This document shows, piece by piece, positions 8,365-16,719 of a stretch of 52,755 nt of DNA. Numbering within the stretch: position 1 is the stretch's first letter; every line of letters begins with the position of its first letter. The translations under genes were made by a program, and so were the position numbers. This DNA comes from Candidatus Undinarchaeales archaeon (GTDB taxonomy: Archaea > SpSt-1190 > JASMDC01), in NCBI GenBank assembly GCA_030753015.1, contig JASMDC010000024.1, positions 1-52,755 on the forward strand, read 5' to 3'. The notes beneath the pieces are model-generated. The model was not told where the DNA came from. It ran no database searches and worked only from the letters and a program-made list of their open reading frames with translations.

Positions 8365-9570
8365 ATGGTCGACTGGAACACGATACGCGAGGACTTCCCA
8401 ATACTAAAGGAGGTCGTATACCTCGACAGCGCTGCAACTTGCCTCACCCCCATCCCCGTGCTGGATGCCGTGAGGGAGTATTACATCCGTTACCGGGCCA
8501 ACGTCCATCGTGGCGCCCACCGCCTCTCGGTGAAAGCGAGTGATAAGTACGACGAGGCCCGCGCGAGGGTCGCCCGGTTCATCGGGGCCGACGACCCGGT
8601 CGAGATCATCTTCACCAAGAACACCACCGATGGCCTGAACATGGCCGCCAACGGGCTGCGCCTGCGCTCTGGCGACAAGGTCGTCCTTACGTCCCTGGAG
8701 CACCACTCCAACCTCATGCCCTGGCAAGTTCTCCATCACCGCCACAATGTGGACCTGGCGTTCCTCGAGACTGATGAACAGGGCAGCTTCGACCTGGAAA
8801 AGGCAGCTGAGGTCATCGACGAAAAGACCGCGGTAGTGAGCATCGCCCACGGATCCAACGTGCTCGGGAGCATTTGCCCGGTCAATGAGATCGCCAAGCT
8901 CGCTCACGACGCGGGCGCTCTGGTGTGCGTCGATGCCGCCCAGACCGTAGGCCACTTGCCAGTCGACGTCGACGAGCTAGGTGTGGACATCATGTCGTTC
9001 TCGGGTCACAAGGGCCCACTGGGACCCACTGGGATCGGCGTGCTCTATGTGAGGGGCGAGCACCTGGAGAAGCTCAATCCCGTCGCGCTCGGTGGCGGAA
9101 CTGTCAAGGACGTGGAGTCCGGGGGTTTCACGCTTCTGGGGCCGCCCGACAGGTTCGAAGCAGGGACGCCCAATATCGGTGGTGCCATCGGGCTCGGAGC
9201 AGCCGTCGAGTACGTCTCACGTATTGGGATCCAGAACATCGAACAACGGGAACGCAATCTCCTAACGACCATGCTCAATGGCCTCCTCGACATCGACAAT
9301 CTCATCGTGTACGGGCCGAAGGATCTCGAGCTCAAGACCGGGGTCATGTCCTTCAACGTGAAGGGCATCAATCCTCACGACGTCGCGATCATTCTCGACG
9401 AGATGGACGCCATCGCCGTTCGTTCTGGCCACCACTGCGCAATACCGCTGGTGAAGCGTCTGGGAGCGCCCGACGGCACGGTGCGTGCGTCGCTCGGATG
9501 CTACAATAACGAGGAGGACGTAGACACCTTCCTCTCACGTGTCGCGGATGTAGCGCAGGGGCTGACATAA
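8365..9570 (+). CDS. sufS: Cysteine desulfurase, SufS/CsdA class
   Basis: A 401-residue class II cysteine desulfurase. The N-terminus (REDFPIL, VYLDSAAT), the substrate loop EHHSNLMPW, the PLP lysine in SFSGHKGPLGPTG and the catalytic cysteine in RSGHHCAIPL are all visible. Class II enzymes usually need a SufE/SufU or similar acceptor; none is seen here. Two different desulfurases in one operon suggest separate sulfur destinations, such as Fe-S clusters and molybdenum cofactor or thio-modified RNA. The following MOSC gene and nearby XdhC gene support a molybdenum link. The window holds no SufBC scaffold genes. Confidence 0.94.
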   Translation: MVDWNTIREDFPILKEVVYLDSAATCLTPIPVLDAVREYYIRYRANVHRGAHRLSVKASDKYDEARARVARFIGADDPVEIIFTKNTTDGLNMAANGLRLRSGDKVVLTSLEHHSNLMPWQVLHHRHNVDLAFLETDEQGSFDLEKAAEVIDEKTAVVSIAHGSNVLGSICPVNEIAKLAHDAGALVCVDAAQTVGHLPVDVDELGVDIMSFSGHKGPLGPTGIGVLYVRGEHLEKLNPVALGGGTVKDVESGGFTLLGPPDRFEAGTPNIGGAIGLGAAVEYVSRIGIQNIEQRERNLLTTMLNGLLDIDNLIVYGPKDLELKTGVMSFNVKGINPHDVAIILDEMDAIAVRSGHHCAIPLVKRLGAPDGTVRASLGCYNNEEDVDTFLSRVADVAQGLT

Positions 9571-9584
9571 GGAGGTGCGTATCT

Positions 9585-10031
9585 ATGGAAACAGCGAAGG
9601 GAACAGTGGTCTCGGTCAACACGAGCTCAGAGAAGGGCGTCCCCAAGGTACCGCAGGACAAGATATCCCTTCTTGAGGAGCACGGTGTGGAGGGCGATGC
9701 CCACGCATCGTCGACATGGCACCGCCAGGTGAGCCTGTTGTCCATGGCATCCATCGAGCGGATGCGGGAACAGGGAGTCAAGGTCGCTCCCGGGGACCTT
9801 GCAGAGAACATCACCATCGAGGGCATCGACGTGCACAACCTCCCCATAGGCACAAGGCTCCGGGTCGGTCGGGACGTTCTGCTCGAAATCTCCCAGATCG
9901 GAAAGGAGTGCCACACCGGATGCGCCATTCAGAAGCGGACGGGGAAGTGCATCATGCCCACCGAAGGCGTGTTCGCCCGTGTGATCGCTGGCGGTACTGC
10001 CAGGGCCGGGGACACGGTTACGCTCGCCTAG
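9585..10031 (+). CDS. MOSC-domain protein
   Basis: A 148-residue protein made of a single MOSC domain, the domain found at the C-terminus of molybdenum-cofactor sulfurases and in small stand-alone proteins thought to carry sulfur. Features include the GVEGDAHA loop, HRQVSLLS, GDLAENITIEG and the conserved cysteine region IGKECHTGCAI. It starts 14 nt after the SufS-type desulfurase, with GGAGGT upstream, so the pair could pass sulfur from cysteine to molybdenum cofactor. Together with xdhC on the other side of the island this suggests a molybdoenzyme somewhere else in the genome. Confidence 0.9.
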   Translation: METAKGTVVSVNTSSEKGVPKVPQDKISLLEEHGVEGDAHASSTWHRQVSLLSMASIERMREQGVKVAPGDLAENITIEGIDVHNLPIGTRLRVGRDVLLEISQIGKECHTGCAIQKRTGKCIMPTEGVFARVIAGGTARAGDTVTLA

Positions 10032-10037
10032 GCAAGC

Positions 10038-11411
10038 TCACTCCGGATCGGAGCAGCAGCGGAAGCCAGCATACGGCTCGGCCTCCGTCGGCTGGCGATG
10101 GAGATGTAGGGTGAAGCATCCCGCCCACGGTGACATACTCTCCGATTGTGTATGGATGCCGCCTCGGAGGAAGGGTGTGCCGATAATCGTGAGGGCATGA
10201 TGTCGGTGGAAGCCATCCTGGCCGTACTTATCCTCGTCCTCACCGAGGATGGAAGCGATGGAGTTACCCACGTTCTCGCCCCACTCATCACTGGGTACTT
10301 GTGCGTCCGTCCATTCCAACACGTTGCCGATCATGTCGTACACACCCTCGGCCGACCGGCATTTGGGATTCGTACCACCAGGGCAGTTCCGTTCAGGGCA
10401 CCATAACATCCGCTCCCCACCGATGTGACATTCCGGGAATGGGCACTTATCATTAGTGTTGCAGCCGAAGGTCTCGTTGTCCTCCTCCTCAGTGAGATAG
10501 TACCTATCCCCACCCAGGTTGCATGCTGACATCCACTCGAAGTCCTTGCACAACCGCTTGCCTGCAGTCTCGCACGCCTCCTTTGCCTCGTAGAAGGTTA
10601 TGTTGATCCAAGGCCGAACCCCCTCTTTGGACTCGGCAGCGCCATCCTCACCCTTCGATGTCTCGTACTTGTCGATGCAGTATCCGCCGCATTGCCGGAT
10701 GAAGGCCATGCCCTCAGAACACGTACCTTCCTCCACTAGTGGTTCGGCGCATACGGGGTCCAGGGCGGTCGCGAAATCGGGGTACGTTTCCATCTGCTCC
10801 CGGGAGAGCGGCGGATTTGGCGACGTGCGCTCGGATTGCGAGGTGTCGGTGGGCGAGGATTGTGCCGTTGGAGTAGGCGGCTCATCCGTCGGGACTGGCG
10901 GCTCATCTGTCGGGACTGGCGGCTCATCTGTCGGGACTGGCGGCTCATCCGTCGGGATTGGTGGGATCGACTTGGTCTGACGCTCGTCTACGTACACCGC
11001 GCCGTCCTTGATGACTATGGGGATGATCCTGAGCGGAGACTCATCGGAATCCTGGAGCACCGCGCCGGTCTTGGGATCGAACGTGGCCTCGTTCCCCTGG
11101 CAGTTTAGTGTGTCGCCCTCCAGCAGTACGAATCCTCCCTTACCGCAGGTGTTGATATAGGCTTTCAGCTTGCCGTCAGTGTTGACGAGGATGGCCGCGA
11201 TCGATTCCCTGAACACGAAGTGGTACTCCGAGCCCGGCGGCAGGTCGGCCATTTTGAGAATGAGCCCGTCCGATCCGATTGGATTCGCTTGAGGCCCTTG
11301 TGGCAGGCGTACTTCTGTGCAGCCCGCGAGAATGACGAGAATCCCGATGAGAATCAGAGCCCTCACCCTAATCCCAATGGAGGAATCTTTCAACTCTTTG
11401 CCCGTTTTCAT
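10038..11411 (-). CDS. Lipoprotein with FGE/SUMF1-type domain
   Basis: A 457-residue exported lipoprotein. The N-terminal signal ends in the lipobox ILAGC. Residues 45-150 form a small domain with scattered similarity to Rieske/DUF2318-like folds (NTCGKGGF, FDPKTGAVL) but without a full cluster-binding set. A spacer with four TDEPPVP repeats follows. The C-terminal half is a formylglycine-generating-enzyme (FGE-sulfatase) type domain, recognised by CIDKYETSKG, AGKRLCKDFEWMSAC, YDMIGNVLEWTD and GFRCCSDPE. FGE domains activate sulfatases or act in other oxidations; many are only binding domains. It ends 6 nt from the convergent MOSC gene. The number of cysteines suggests several disulfides. Confidence 0.85.
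   Translation of the reverse strand: MKTGKELKDSSIGIRVRALILIGILVILAGCTEVRLPQGPQANPIGSDGLILKMADLPPGSEYHFVFRESIAAILVNTDGKLKAYINTCGKGGFVLLEGDTLNCQGNEATFDPKTGAVLQDSDESPLRIIPIVIKDGAVYVDERQTKSIPPIPTDEPPVPTDEPPVPTDEPPVPTDEPPTPTAQSSPTDTSQSERTSPNPPLSREQMETYPDFATALDPVCAEPLVEEGTCSEGMAFIRQCGGYCIDKYETSKGEDGAAESKEGVRPWINITFYEAKEACETAGKRLCKDFEWMSACNLGGDRYYLTEEEDNETFGCNTNDKCPFPECHIGGERMLWCPERNCPGGTNPKCRSAEGVYDMIGNVLEWTDAQVPSDEWGENVGNSIASILGEDEDKYGQDGFHRHHALTIIGTPFLRGGIHTQSESMSPWAGCFTLHLHRQPTEAEPYAGFRCCSDPE
10876..10959 (-). repeat. Four 21-bp in-frame coding repeats (TDEPPVP linker)
   Basis: Four head-to-tail copies of a 21-bp unit (plus-strand form GGCGGCTCATCYGTCGGGAC plus T), differing at only one or two bases, encode the seven-residue unit TDEPPVP inside the FGE lipoprotein. 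Near-identity at the DNA level points to recent slippage or unequal exchange, so copy number may vary between strains. The extended, acidic, Pro-rich linker would hold the FGE domain away from the membrane. Confidence 0.9.
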
Positions 11412-11499
11412 ATTTGTTCCACACCAGGGGGGTTTTCGGACGGATGCTCTCGCAAGAAGCTATAACTATTGTTATACTTTGACGTTAATATAATTTCCG

Positions 11500-11637
11500 T
11501 TACTGGATCGGATGCCGGAGGGAGGGCGTCCCGGTGGGACAGTAGCTACTGATAGCATGGAGGAAGTAGGCCTCTGAGATCACCTCCTTGACTTCATCTT
11601 CCTGGCGGTAGGATCAGGTCAAGCCTATCTTCTTCAT
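11500..11637 (-). pseudogene. 46-codon mini-gene with one in-frame TGA
   Basis: Reading from ATG at 11637 gives MKKIGLT, one TGA (11616-11614), then 37 further codons (YRQEDEVKEVISEAYFLHA and so on) to TAA at 11500. Codons after the TGA have about 75 per cent G or C in the third position, like neighbouring genes. A TATA-like ATTTATAAC lies about 28 nt before the ATG, the right place for a leaderless transcript. Either this is a small gene broken by one mutation or sequencing error, or the TGA is read through (for example as selenocysteine). I do not recognise the product. It fills the gap between the FGE lipoprotein and the SWIM-finger gene, all on the same strand. Confidence 0.45.
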
Positions 11638-11666
11638 CGGCCCGGAACGGATGTGACCCGCCGACG

Positions 11667-11936
11667 TTATAAATCCTTCCCCTGGGGTTCCTTACCCTCA
11701 CGCTTTTCCTTGATGGCCTTGTCGAGGAAGAGGCGGGCGGCGACTATGTGGTAACACTCGCTCTGGGTGAGCGTGTTGTATCGGCATGTGCACGACCATC
11801 GGCGCTTCCGTCGGTGGTACACCACCTGATACTCCTTCACGTCTAGATGGACGCGTTCTGGACCGGTCGATTGGAGGCTCACACGCCCGTCCCTGACGAG
11901 AGCGGCTGCCTTGTGCCGTCTGGCAACGGAACCCAC
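11667..11936 (-). CDS. Small SWIM zinc-finger protein
   Basis: An 89-residue basic protein with a SWIM zinc finger: WSCTCRYNTLTQSECYHI gives the CxC...CxH ligands (about residues 47-64). SWIM domains bind DNA or protein partners and are common in small archaeal proteins, some encoded beside recombination or repair factors. The GTG at 11936 sits about 25-34 nt from the TATA-like TTTATAATTA (11961-11970), which fits leaderless expression. It is divergent from ileS across the same AT-rich block. Confidence 0.8.
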   Translation of the reverse strand: MGSVARRHKAAALVRDGRVSLQSTGPERVHLDVKEYQVVYHRRKRRWSCTCRYNTLTQSECYHIVAARLFLDKAIKEKREGKEPQGKDL

Positions 11937-11956
11937 GGTCTGGGAAGGCCACGGAT

Positions 11957-11972
11957 AACCTTTATAATTATG
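11957..11972. promoter_or_regulatory. Shared AT-rich promoter between SWIM gene and ileS
   Basis: The block AACCTTTATAATTATGG reads as a TATA box on both strands. On the minus strand it is about 25-34 nt from the GTG of the SWIM gene. On the plus strand it is about 50 nt from the ileS start, leaving room for a short leader with a G-rich ribosome-binding site (12005-12013). Confidence 0.55.
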
Positions 11973-12019
11973 GTCAGTTTTGCGCCCACCGCCCCTCGCT
12001 CCATAGGGGGGGGTACGTG

Positions 12020-15000
12020 ATGCTCATGACAGCCAAAGCCCAGGTCCGACCGTACAATCCCCATACCGTGGAGGAGGATGTCATCCAGTTCTGGAAGGAG
12101 AACGACACCTTCACCAAGGTCAGGGAGCGGGTGAAGGATGGCAAGCCATTCTACTTCCTCGACGGCCCACCCTTCCCCTCGGGCGAGACACACCCGGGAA
12201 CGGCGGCAAACAAGGTCTCAAAGGACTTCCTCATCCGCTACAAGCGGATGCGCGGCTTCAACGTACGCGACCAGCCCGGCTGGGACATGCACGGCCTTCC
12301 CATCGAGCAGAAGACCGAGCTGCAGCTCGGGCTCAAGGACAAGCGTGACATCATCGACAAGGTGGGCATCGACAAGTTCATCGACGAGTGCAAGAAGTTC
12401 GCCCTGCGCCACATGGGCGCCATGGAGCGCGACTTCATGCGCCTGGGCGTCTGGATGACCTGGGAGAACGCCTACCGAACCATCACCCCTGAGTACATGG
12501 AGTCGGTATGGTACGCCCTGAAGTGCGTGCACGAGCGCGAGCTCCTCTACCGAGGGAAGAAGGCCCTGTCCTGGTGCCCACGGTGCGCCACCATCCTTGC
12601 CAAGAACGAGCTGGAGTACAGAACGGTGGAGGACGACTCCATATTCGTCAAGATGCCGGTGGAGGGCAAGGATAAGGAGTTCCTCATCATCTGGACCACC
12701 ACACCGTGGACCATCCCCTTCAATATGGCCATCATGGCCAATCCCGACCTCGACTACCTCCGGTTCAAGGTGGAGGACGAGGTGTGGATCATGGCCAAGC
12801 GCCTGACGGGTATATTCATGGGCTCCATCGTGGAGAAGAAGTACGAGCCGATCGAGACCATCAAGGGATCCGAGCTCGTGGGCATGAAGTACCGCCATCC
12901 ATTCTACGAGGAGATGCCCTACCACCAGCAGGAGAAGAACGCCTACATGGTGGTCCCGTCCACACAGTTCGTGTCCGCCTCCGCCGGATCCGGCCTTGTG
13001 CACTGCGCTCCCGGGTGTGGTCCCGAGGACTTCCAGATCGGTCTAGATATGGGCATCCCCATCTTCAACGAGGTCGACGAGAACGGCTATCTCGCAGGCG
13101 AGAGCGGCGAGTTCGTCGGGCTCAAGGCCAAGGACGACGACCAGCAGTTCGTTGACAAGCTCAAGGAGAAGGGCTACCTGCTCGCCGGCACGCCGGTGGA
13201 GCACGAGTACGCTCATTGCTGGCGCTGTGACTCGCCCATCATCTACCGGGCAACTGACCAGTGGTTCATCGCTGTATCCAAGATCCGCGAGGAGATCCTC
13301 GAGGAGATCAAGCAGCTGTACACCGTCCCCGCCGAGGCCAAGGAGATCTTCCTGGAGTGGATCGGTAACTTTTCGGACTGGTGCATCACTCTCCAGCGGT
13401 TCTGGAACATCCCGGCGCCCATCTGGGTGTGCGACCAGTGCGACAACTACGAGATCTTCGGCAGGATCAAGGAGCTGGAAGAGCGGTCGGGTGTGAAGCT
13501 CGACGACATCCACCGGCCGAAGGTGGACCCGCTCACCTGGAAATGCTCGTGTGGTGGCACCATGAGCCGCATCCCCGACGTGCTCACTGGATGGCTGGAC
13601 TCGGGAGCGGCGCCGTGGGCCTCGCTCGCGTACCCCCAGCGCCAGGACCTCTTCGACCAGTACTTCCCTGCTGACTTCGTCATGGAGGGACGCGACCAGA
13701 TCCGCGCGTGGTTCTCTGCCATGATGAACTTCTCCATGGCCGCGTTCGGACGCAGGCCGTATAACGCTGTTTACTGGCACGGGTTCTTCAACGACCAGGA
13801 TGGCCGCAAGATGTCCAAGAGCAAGGGCAACTTCATAGCTGTCCAGGAGATCGCCAAGAAGATGGGCGGGGATCCCGTCCGCATGAAGTTCATCGAGTGG
13901 ATCGCTCCTGGCCAGGACGTGCGGTTCAATATGCGCGACATCGAAGAGAACGCCAAGGCGCTCAACGTGCTCTGGAACATGCACAACCTCATCGTCCGCT
14001 CGGCGCGTGCCGCGGGGATCGATCCCACGAAGGCGACGTTCAAGGACGAGGACTTGGACTTCACCGACCGCTGGCTGTTGTCGGTGTACAGCTCGCTCGC
14101 CGATACGGTGACCGAGAAGTTCGATAGCTTCCATCTCTCGGACATCCCAACGCTCTTGCGCCACTTCTGGCGCGAGGACCTCTCACGCTGGTACGTGCAG
14201 AACAAGCGGCCCCAGATAGCCGCTGGCGACGAGACAACCCTGGCGGTGCTCTCGCACGTCTACCTGGGCTTGCTCCGTTTGGTGAGCCCCATGGTGCCCA
14301 TGACCGCAGAGGCGATCTACCAGGATCTGCGCAAGGAGTACGGCCTCAAGGAAGAAACGATCCACCTCCAGGAGTGGATCGAGGCCGATACATCGCGCAT
14401 CGACAAGGACATTGAGCGCGACATGGAGATCCTCCGCGACGTGACAACCAACGTGCTGGCTGCCCGCGAGAAGGTGAACCGCGGCGTCCGCTGGCCCCTG
14501 CGGAACGTGGACGTCATCACCCGGGACAAGCGTGTGATCTCCACCCTGGCCAAGCAAGGCGAGCTCGTCAAGCGCCTCACCAATGCCTGGGAGCTTGTGG
14601 TCAAGCAGCACGAGGAGAGCCTCACTCATGTGGTGAAGCCCGACTTCTCACGCATCGGCCCCAAGCACAAGGGCCTGGCCGGCGCCATCACCAAGGCCAT
14701 CCAGGCCGCGGATTCCGAGAAGGTCGTCGAGTCACTGGACCGTACCGGGACCTTTACCATCACCGCCGACGACCACGAGATCGTCATCGAGCGGGACGAA
14801 GTGTTCATCGAGGAGACCGTCCCGGATACGATCTACTCCATCCCCGGAACCCGGTTCTCAATCTACGTGGACCTGGAGGAGAACGAGGACATGCTCTCGG
14901 CGGGCCTTGCGCGCGAGGTCGTCCGCCACGTGCAGTCGCTGCGGAAGAAGGCCGAGCTCGTGCGGACCGACCGCATCAAGGTCACCATCGCTAAGAATGT

Positions 15001-15148
15001 CTCCGAAAAGCTCGAGCCCCACACGGACGAGATCACGTCAACCGTGGGCGCCGATGAGCTGGTGTTCGGTACGGTCGATGGACGGGAGTTCACGACTACA
15101 TTCACGTCCCGCGAGACGAAGGTCACCGTGGGGTTCGACAAGGCGTAG
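12020..15148 (+). CDS. ileS: Isoleucyl-tRNA synthetase
   Basis: A class I aminoacyl-tRNA synthetase of about 1042 residues that charges tRNA-Ile and edits valine. The HIGH motif is in the archaeal/eukaryotic form ETHPGTAANKVSKDF, followed by GWDMHGLPIE. The CP1 editing domain contains TTTPWTIP and GSGLVHCAPGCGPEDF; the catalytic loop is KMSKSKGNFI. The C-terminal part has the DUF5915-like region of archaeal IleRS. A zinc-binding type sequence (CSCGGT and CDQCDN) lies in the middle. ATG at 12020 and ATG at 12026 are both possible starts. Confidence 0.97.
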   Translation: MLMTAKAQVRPYNPHTVEEDVIQFWKENDTFTKVRERVKDGKPFYFLDGPPFPSGETHPGTAANKVSKDFLIRYKRMRGFNVRDQPGWDMHGLPIEQKTELQLGLKDKRDIIDKVGIDKFIDECKKFALRHMGAMERDFMRLGVWMTWENAYRTITPEYMESVWYALKCVHERELLYRGKKALSWCPRCATILAKNELEYRTVEDDSIFVKMPVEGKDKEFLIIWTTTPWTIPFNMAIMANPDLDYLRFKVEDEVWIMAKRLTGIFMGSIVEKKYEPIETIKGSELVGMKYRHPFYEEMPYHQQEKNAYMVVPSTQFVSASAGSGLVHCAPGCGPEDFQIGLDMGIPIFNEVDENGYLAGESGEFVGLKAKDDDQQFVDKLKEKGYLLAGTPVEHEYAHCWRCDSPIIYRATDQWFIAVSKIREEILEEIKQLYTVPAEAKEIFLEWIGNFSDWCITLQRFWNIPAPIWVCDQCDNYEIFGRIKELEERSGVKLDDIHRPKVDPLTWKCSCGGTMSRIPDVLTGWLDSGAAPWASLAYPQRQDLFDQYFPADFVMEGRDQIRAWFSAMMNFSMAAFGRRPYNAVYWHGFFNDQDGRKMSKSKGNFIAVQEIAKKMGGDPVRMKFIEWIAPGQDVRFNMRDIEENAKALNVLWNMHNLIVRSARAAGIDPTKATFKDEDLDFTDRWLLSVYSSLADTVTEKFDSFHLSDIPTLLRHFWREDLSRWYVQNKRPQIAAGDETTLAVLSHVYLGLLRLVSPMVPMTAEAIYQDLRKEYGLKEETIHLQEWIEADTSRIDKDIERDMEILRDVTTNVLAAREKVNRGVRWPLRNVDVITRDKRVISTLAKQGELVKRLTNAWELVVKQHEESLTHVVKPDFSRIGPKHKGLAGAITKAIQAADSEKVVESLDRTGTFTITADDHEIVIERDEVFIEETVPDTIYSIPGTRFSIYVDLEENEDMLSAGLAREVVRHVQSLRKKAELVRTDRIKVTIAKNVSEKLEPHTDEITSTVGADELVFGTVDGREFTTTFTSRETKVTVGFDKA

Positions 15149-15165
15149 GGTTTACCACCGGGCCC

Positions 15166-16593
15166 TCAGAGGTTCCCACCGCAGTGAGGGCACCGTGCCA
15201 TCTTGGTGATGAACATGGACCCGCAGTACGGGCACACGCTCCCCCCCTGAGGTGCTGCAACCTGCGGTTCTGTCGGTTGGGTGGGGTAATAGGCCGATGA
15301 GCTGTTGTAGCTCTGGTCCCAGTAGCCGCTGTAATCCGCGTCCTGGTAAGCTGACTGCGGTGCTGCGTTCCAGGCGGCTGGCGCGGCGGGAGGCTGCTGC
15401 TGGGCGGCGTTCCAGCCCTCCGCGGCCACCGGGGCCTGCTGTTGGACCAGCGCGGGTTGGGTACTGCGCCGCCTGCCGAAGAATGCTGCTAGCGCGCCTA
15501 TCCCCGCCATGACGAGAATACCCACCTCGATGATCTCCTTGTAGCGGATGATCGTGTCAATAAAACCACGGGGCTCGGCGGTCACGGGCTCGCCCTCGGG
15601 GCCAACACAGTAGAAGCGCTCGGTGTCGCAGCTGTCCTCTTCCGTGCAGTGGGCATCACTCGTGCAGCAGACATAGCCCCCCATGCAGCAAACAGTGTTA
15701 CAGTTGCCAGTGGCGCACTCTGTGTCTGAGCTGCAGAGCTTGCCCACGACCTTCTTGACCGAGCCCAGCGCCCTCTCAACCCGTATCCGCGCGTCGAAGG
15801 CGAGTCGGTAGGCCTGTACTACGTTCTCTGCCACAAGCTCCCTTTCGGCTTCGGCGACGACGGCCTCGATGACCCTGTCGGTCTCGTTGCGGATGTGGGC
15901 CACGAAGAAGCCGTTGTGCTGCGCGACGATGCGGGCCAGATGGTCCAGCTCCTTGAAGTCGGCGAACATGGCCGGCTCATAGATGAGGCCCGTGGAGAAT
16001 CCGAAGGCGCCCTCATGCATGGCACGCTTGACCACTTCTCCCATCTGAAGACGGTCGCGGATGTTGGCCTCCCGGTCCGTGGGGCCCATGACGTACTCGC
16101 GTACCGTGCAGTGGCCCACGAGGAAGGCCATGTTCACTGCGAGCCGCCCCTCGGCCTTGGCGAGGTAGTCGGACACCTGCTCCCAGTCCCAGGGATCGTC
16201 GATGACACCGCACAGCCCTGACATCTTGGTGGCCAGGTCCACCCGGGCTACAGGGCGCACGGGGGCCAGGCTCAGCCCGTCCTGCCCCACCACCTGGAGG
16301 GTCACTCCCTGCTTGATCTTGGGAAGATCGCCCCGGTTTACGTGAGATGTCGGATCATCGGAGAATATCATGAGGTCCGAGTGGCTGTGCATGTCGACGA
16401 AGCCGGGGCTCGCGACGAGCTTGCCCTTGCAATGGAACTCGAGGACCGCCTTGGCCTGCTTCAGGTCGCCGATGAACGCCACGCGCTCGTTCAGGATGCC
16501 GATGTCCGAGACAAAGCGCTTCCTGCCCGTGCCGTCGATGACGACGGCGTTCTTGATGATGATGTCGTAATAGGCAGGGGCCGCGGGCTGCAT
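15166..16593 (-). CDS. Chimera: truncated N-acyl-D-amino-acid deacylase joined to a Cys-rich membrane protein
   Basis: Residues 1-245 match the first half of an N-acyl-D-amino-acid deacylase (amidohydrolase): GFVDMHSHSD metal motif (69/71), GHCTVREYVMG, GAFGFSTGLIYEP and VAHIRNETDR (His233). The second half of that enzyme, with the remaining metal ligands, is missing. Instead, after about residue 255, there is a ten-cysteine module (287-329), one transmembrane helix (about 355-372), a Q/A/Y-rich linker and a C-terminal zinc ribbon (CPYCGS...CPHCGG). A true deacylase is about 480-530 residues, so the catalytic part should be inactive. This may be a deletion joining two genes, or an assembly error. 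The ATG at 16593 fits; a TATA-like TTTTTATTA lies about 30 nt upstream. Confidence 0.78.
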   Translation of the reverse strand: MQPAAPAYYDIIIKNAVVIDGTGRKRFVSDIGILNERVAFIGDLKQAKAVLEFHCKGKLVASPGFVDMHSHSDLMIFSDDPTSHVNRGDLPKIKQGVTLQVVGQDGLSLAPVRPVARVDLATKMSGLCGVIDDPWDWEQVSDYLAKAEGRLAVNMAFLVGHCTVREYVMGPTDREANIRDRLQMGEVVKRAMHEGAFGFSTGLIYEPAMFADFKELDHLARIVAQHNGFFVAHIRNETDRVIEAVVAEAERELVAENVVQAYRLAFDARIRVERALGSVKKVVGKLCSSDTECATGNCNTVCCMGGYVCCTSDAHCTEEDSCDTERFYCVGPEGEPVTAEPRGFIDTIIRYKEIIEVGILVMAGIGALAAFFGRRRSTQPALVQQQAPVAAEGWNAAQQQPPAAPAAWNAAPQSAYQDADYSGYWDQSYNSSSAYYPTQPTEPQVAAPQGGSVCPYCGSMFITKMARCPHCGGNL

Positions 16594-16652
16594 GGGAATG
16601 TCCCCCGAAAGGACCAAGTAATAAAAAGTGCAACACCGTATTGCGTCTCTTA

Positions 16653-16678
16653 ATGTTACTACTACTAAATAGTAACAT
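16653..16678. promoter_or_regulatory. Perfect 8-bp inverted repeat between divergent genes
   Basis: ATGTTACT (16653-16660), ten nt, then AGTAACAT (16671-16678) forms a perfect inverted repeat directly abutting the TATA box of the M28 peptidase gene (ATATATATA, 16677-16685). It lies between that gene and the divergent chimeric deacylase gene. Position and symmetry suggest a repressor or activator operator; the binding protein is unknown. Confidence 0.5.
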
Positions 16679-16719
16679 ATATATACCTGGAACGCTACAT
16701 AATAACGGGTAGCTTCTCT

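Noticed and set aside
10876-10959. Short regular repeats considered as a CRISPR array
   Set aside because: Units are 21 bp, head to tail with no spacers, and in frame within a lipoprotein gene.
13043-14164. Long open frame on the minus strand inside ileS
   Set aside because: An antisense shadow of the GC-rich ileS codons, with no start signals or protein-like motifs.
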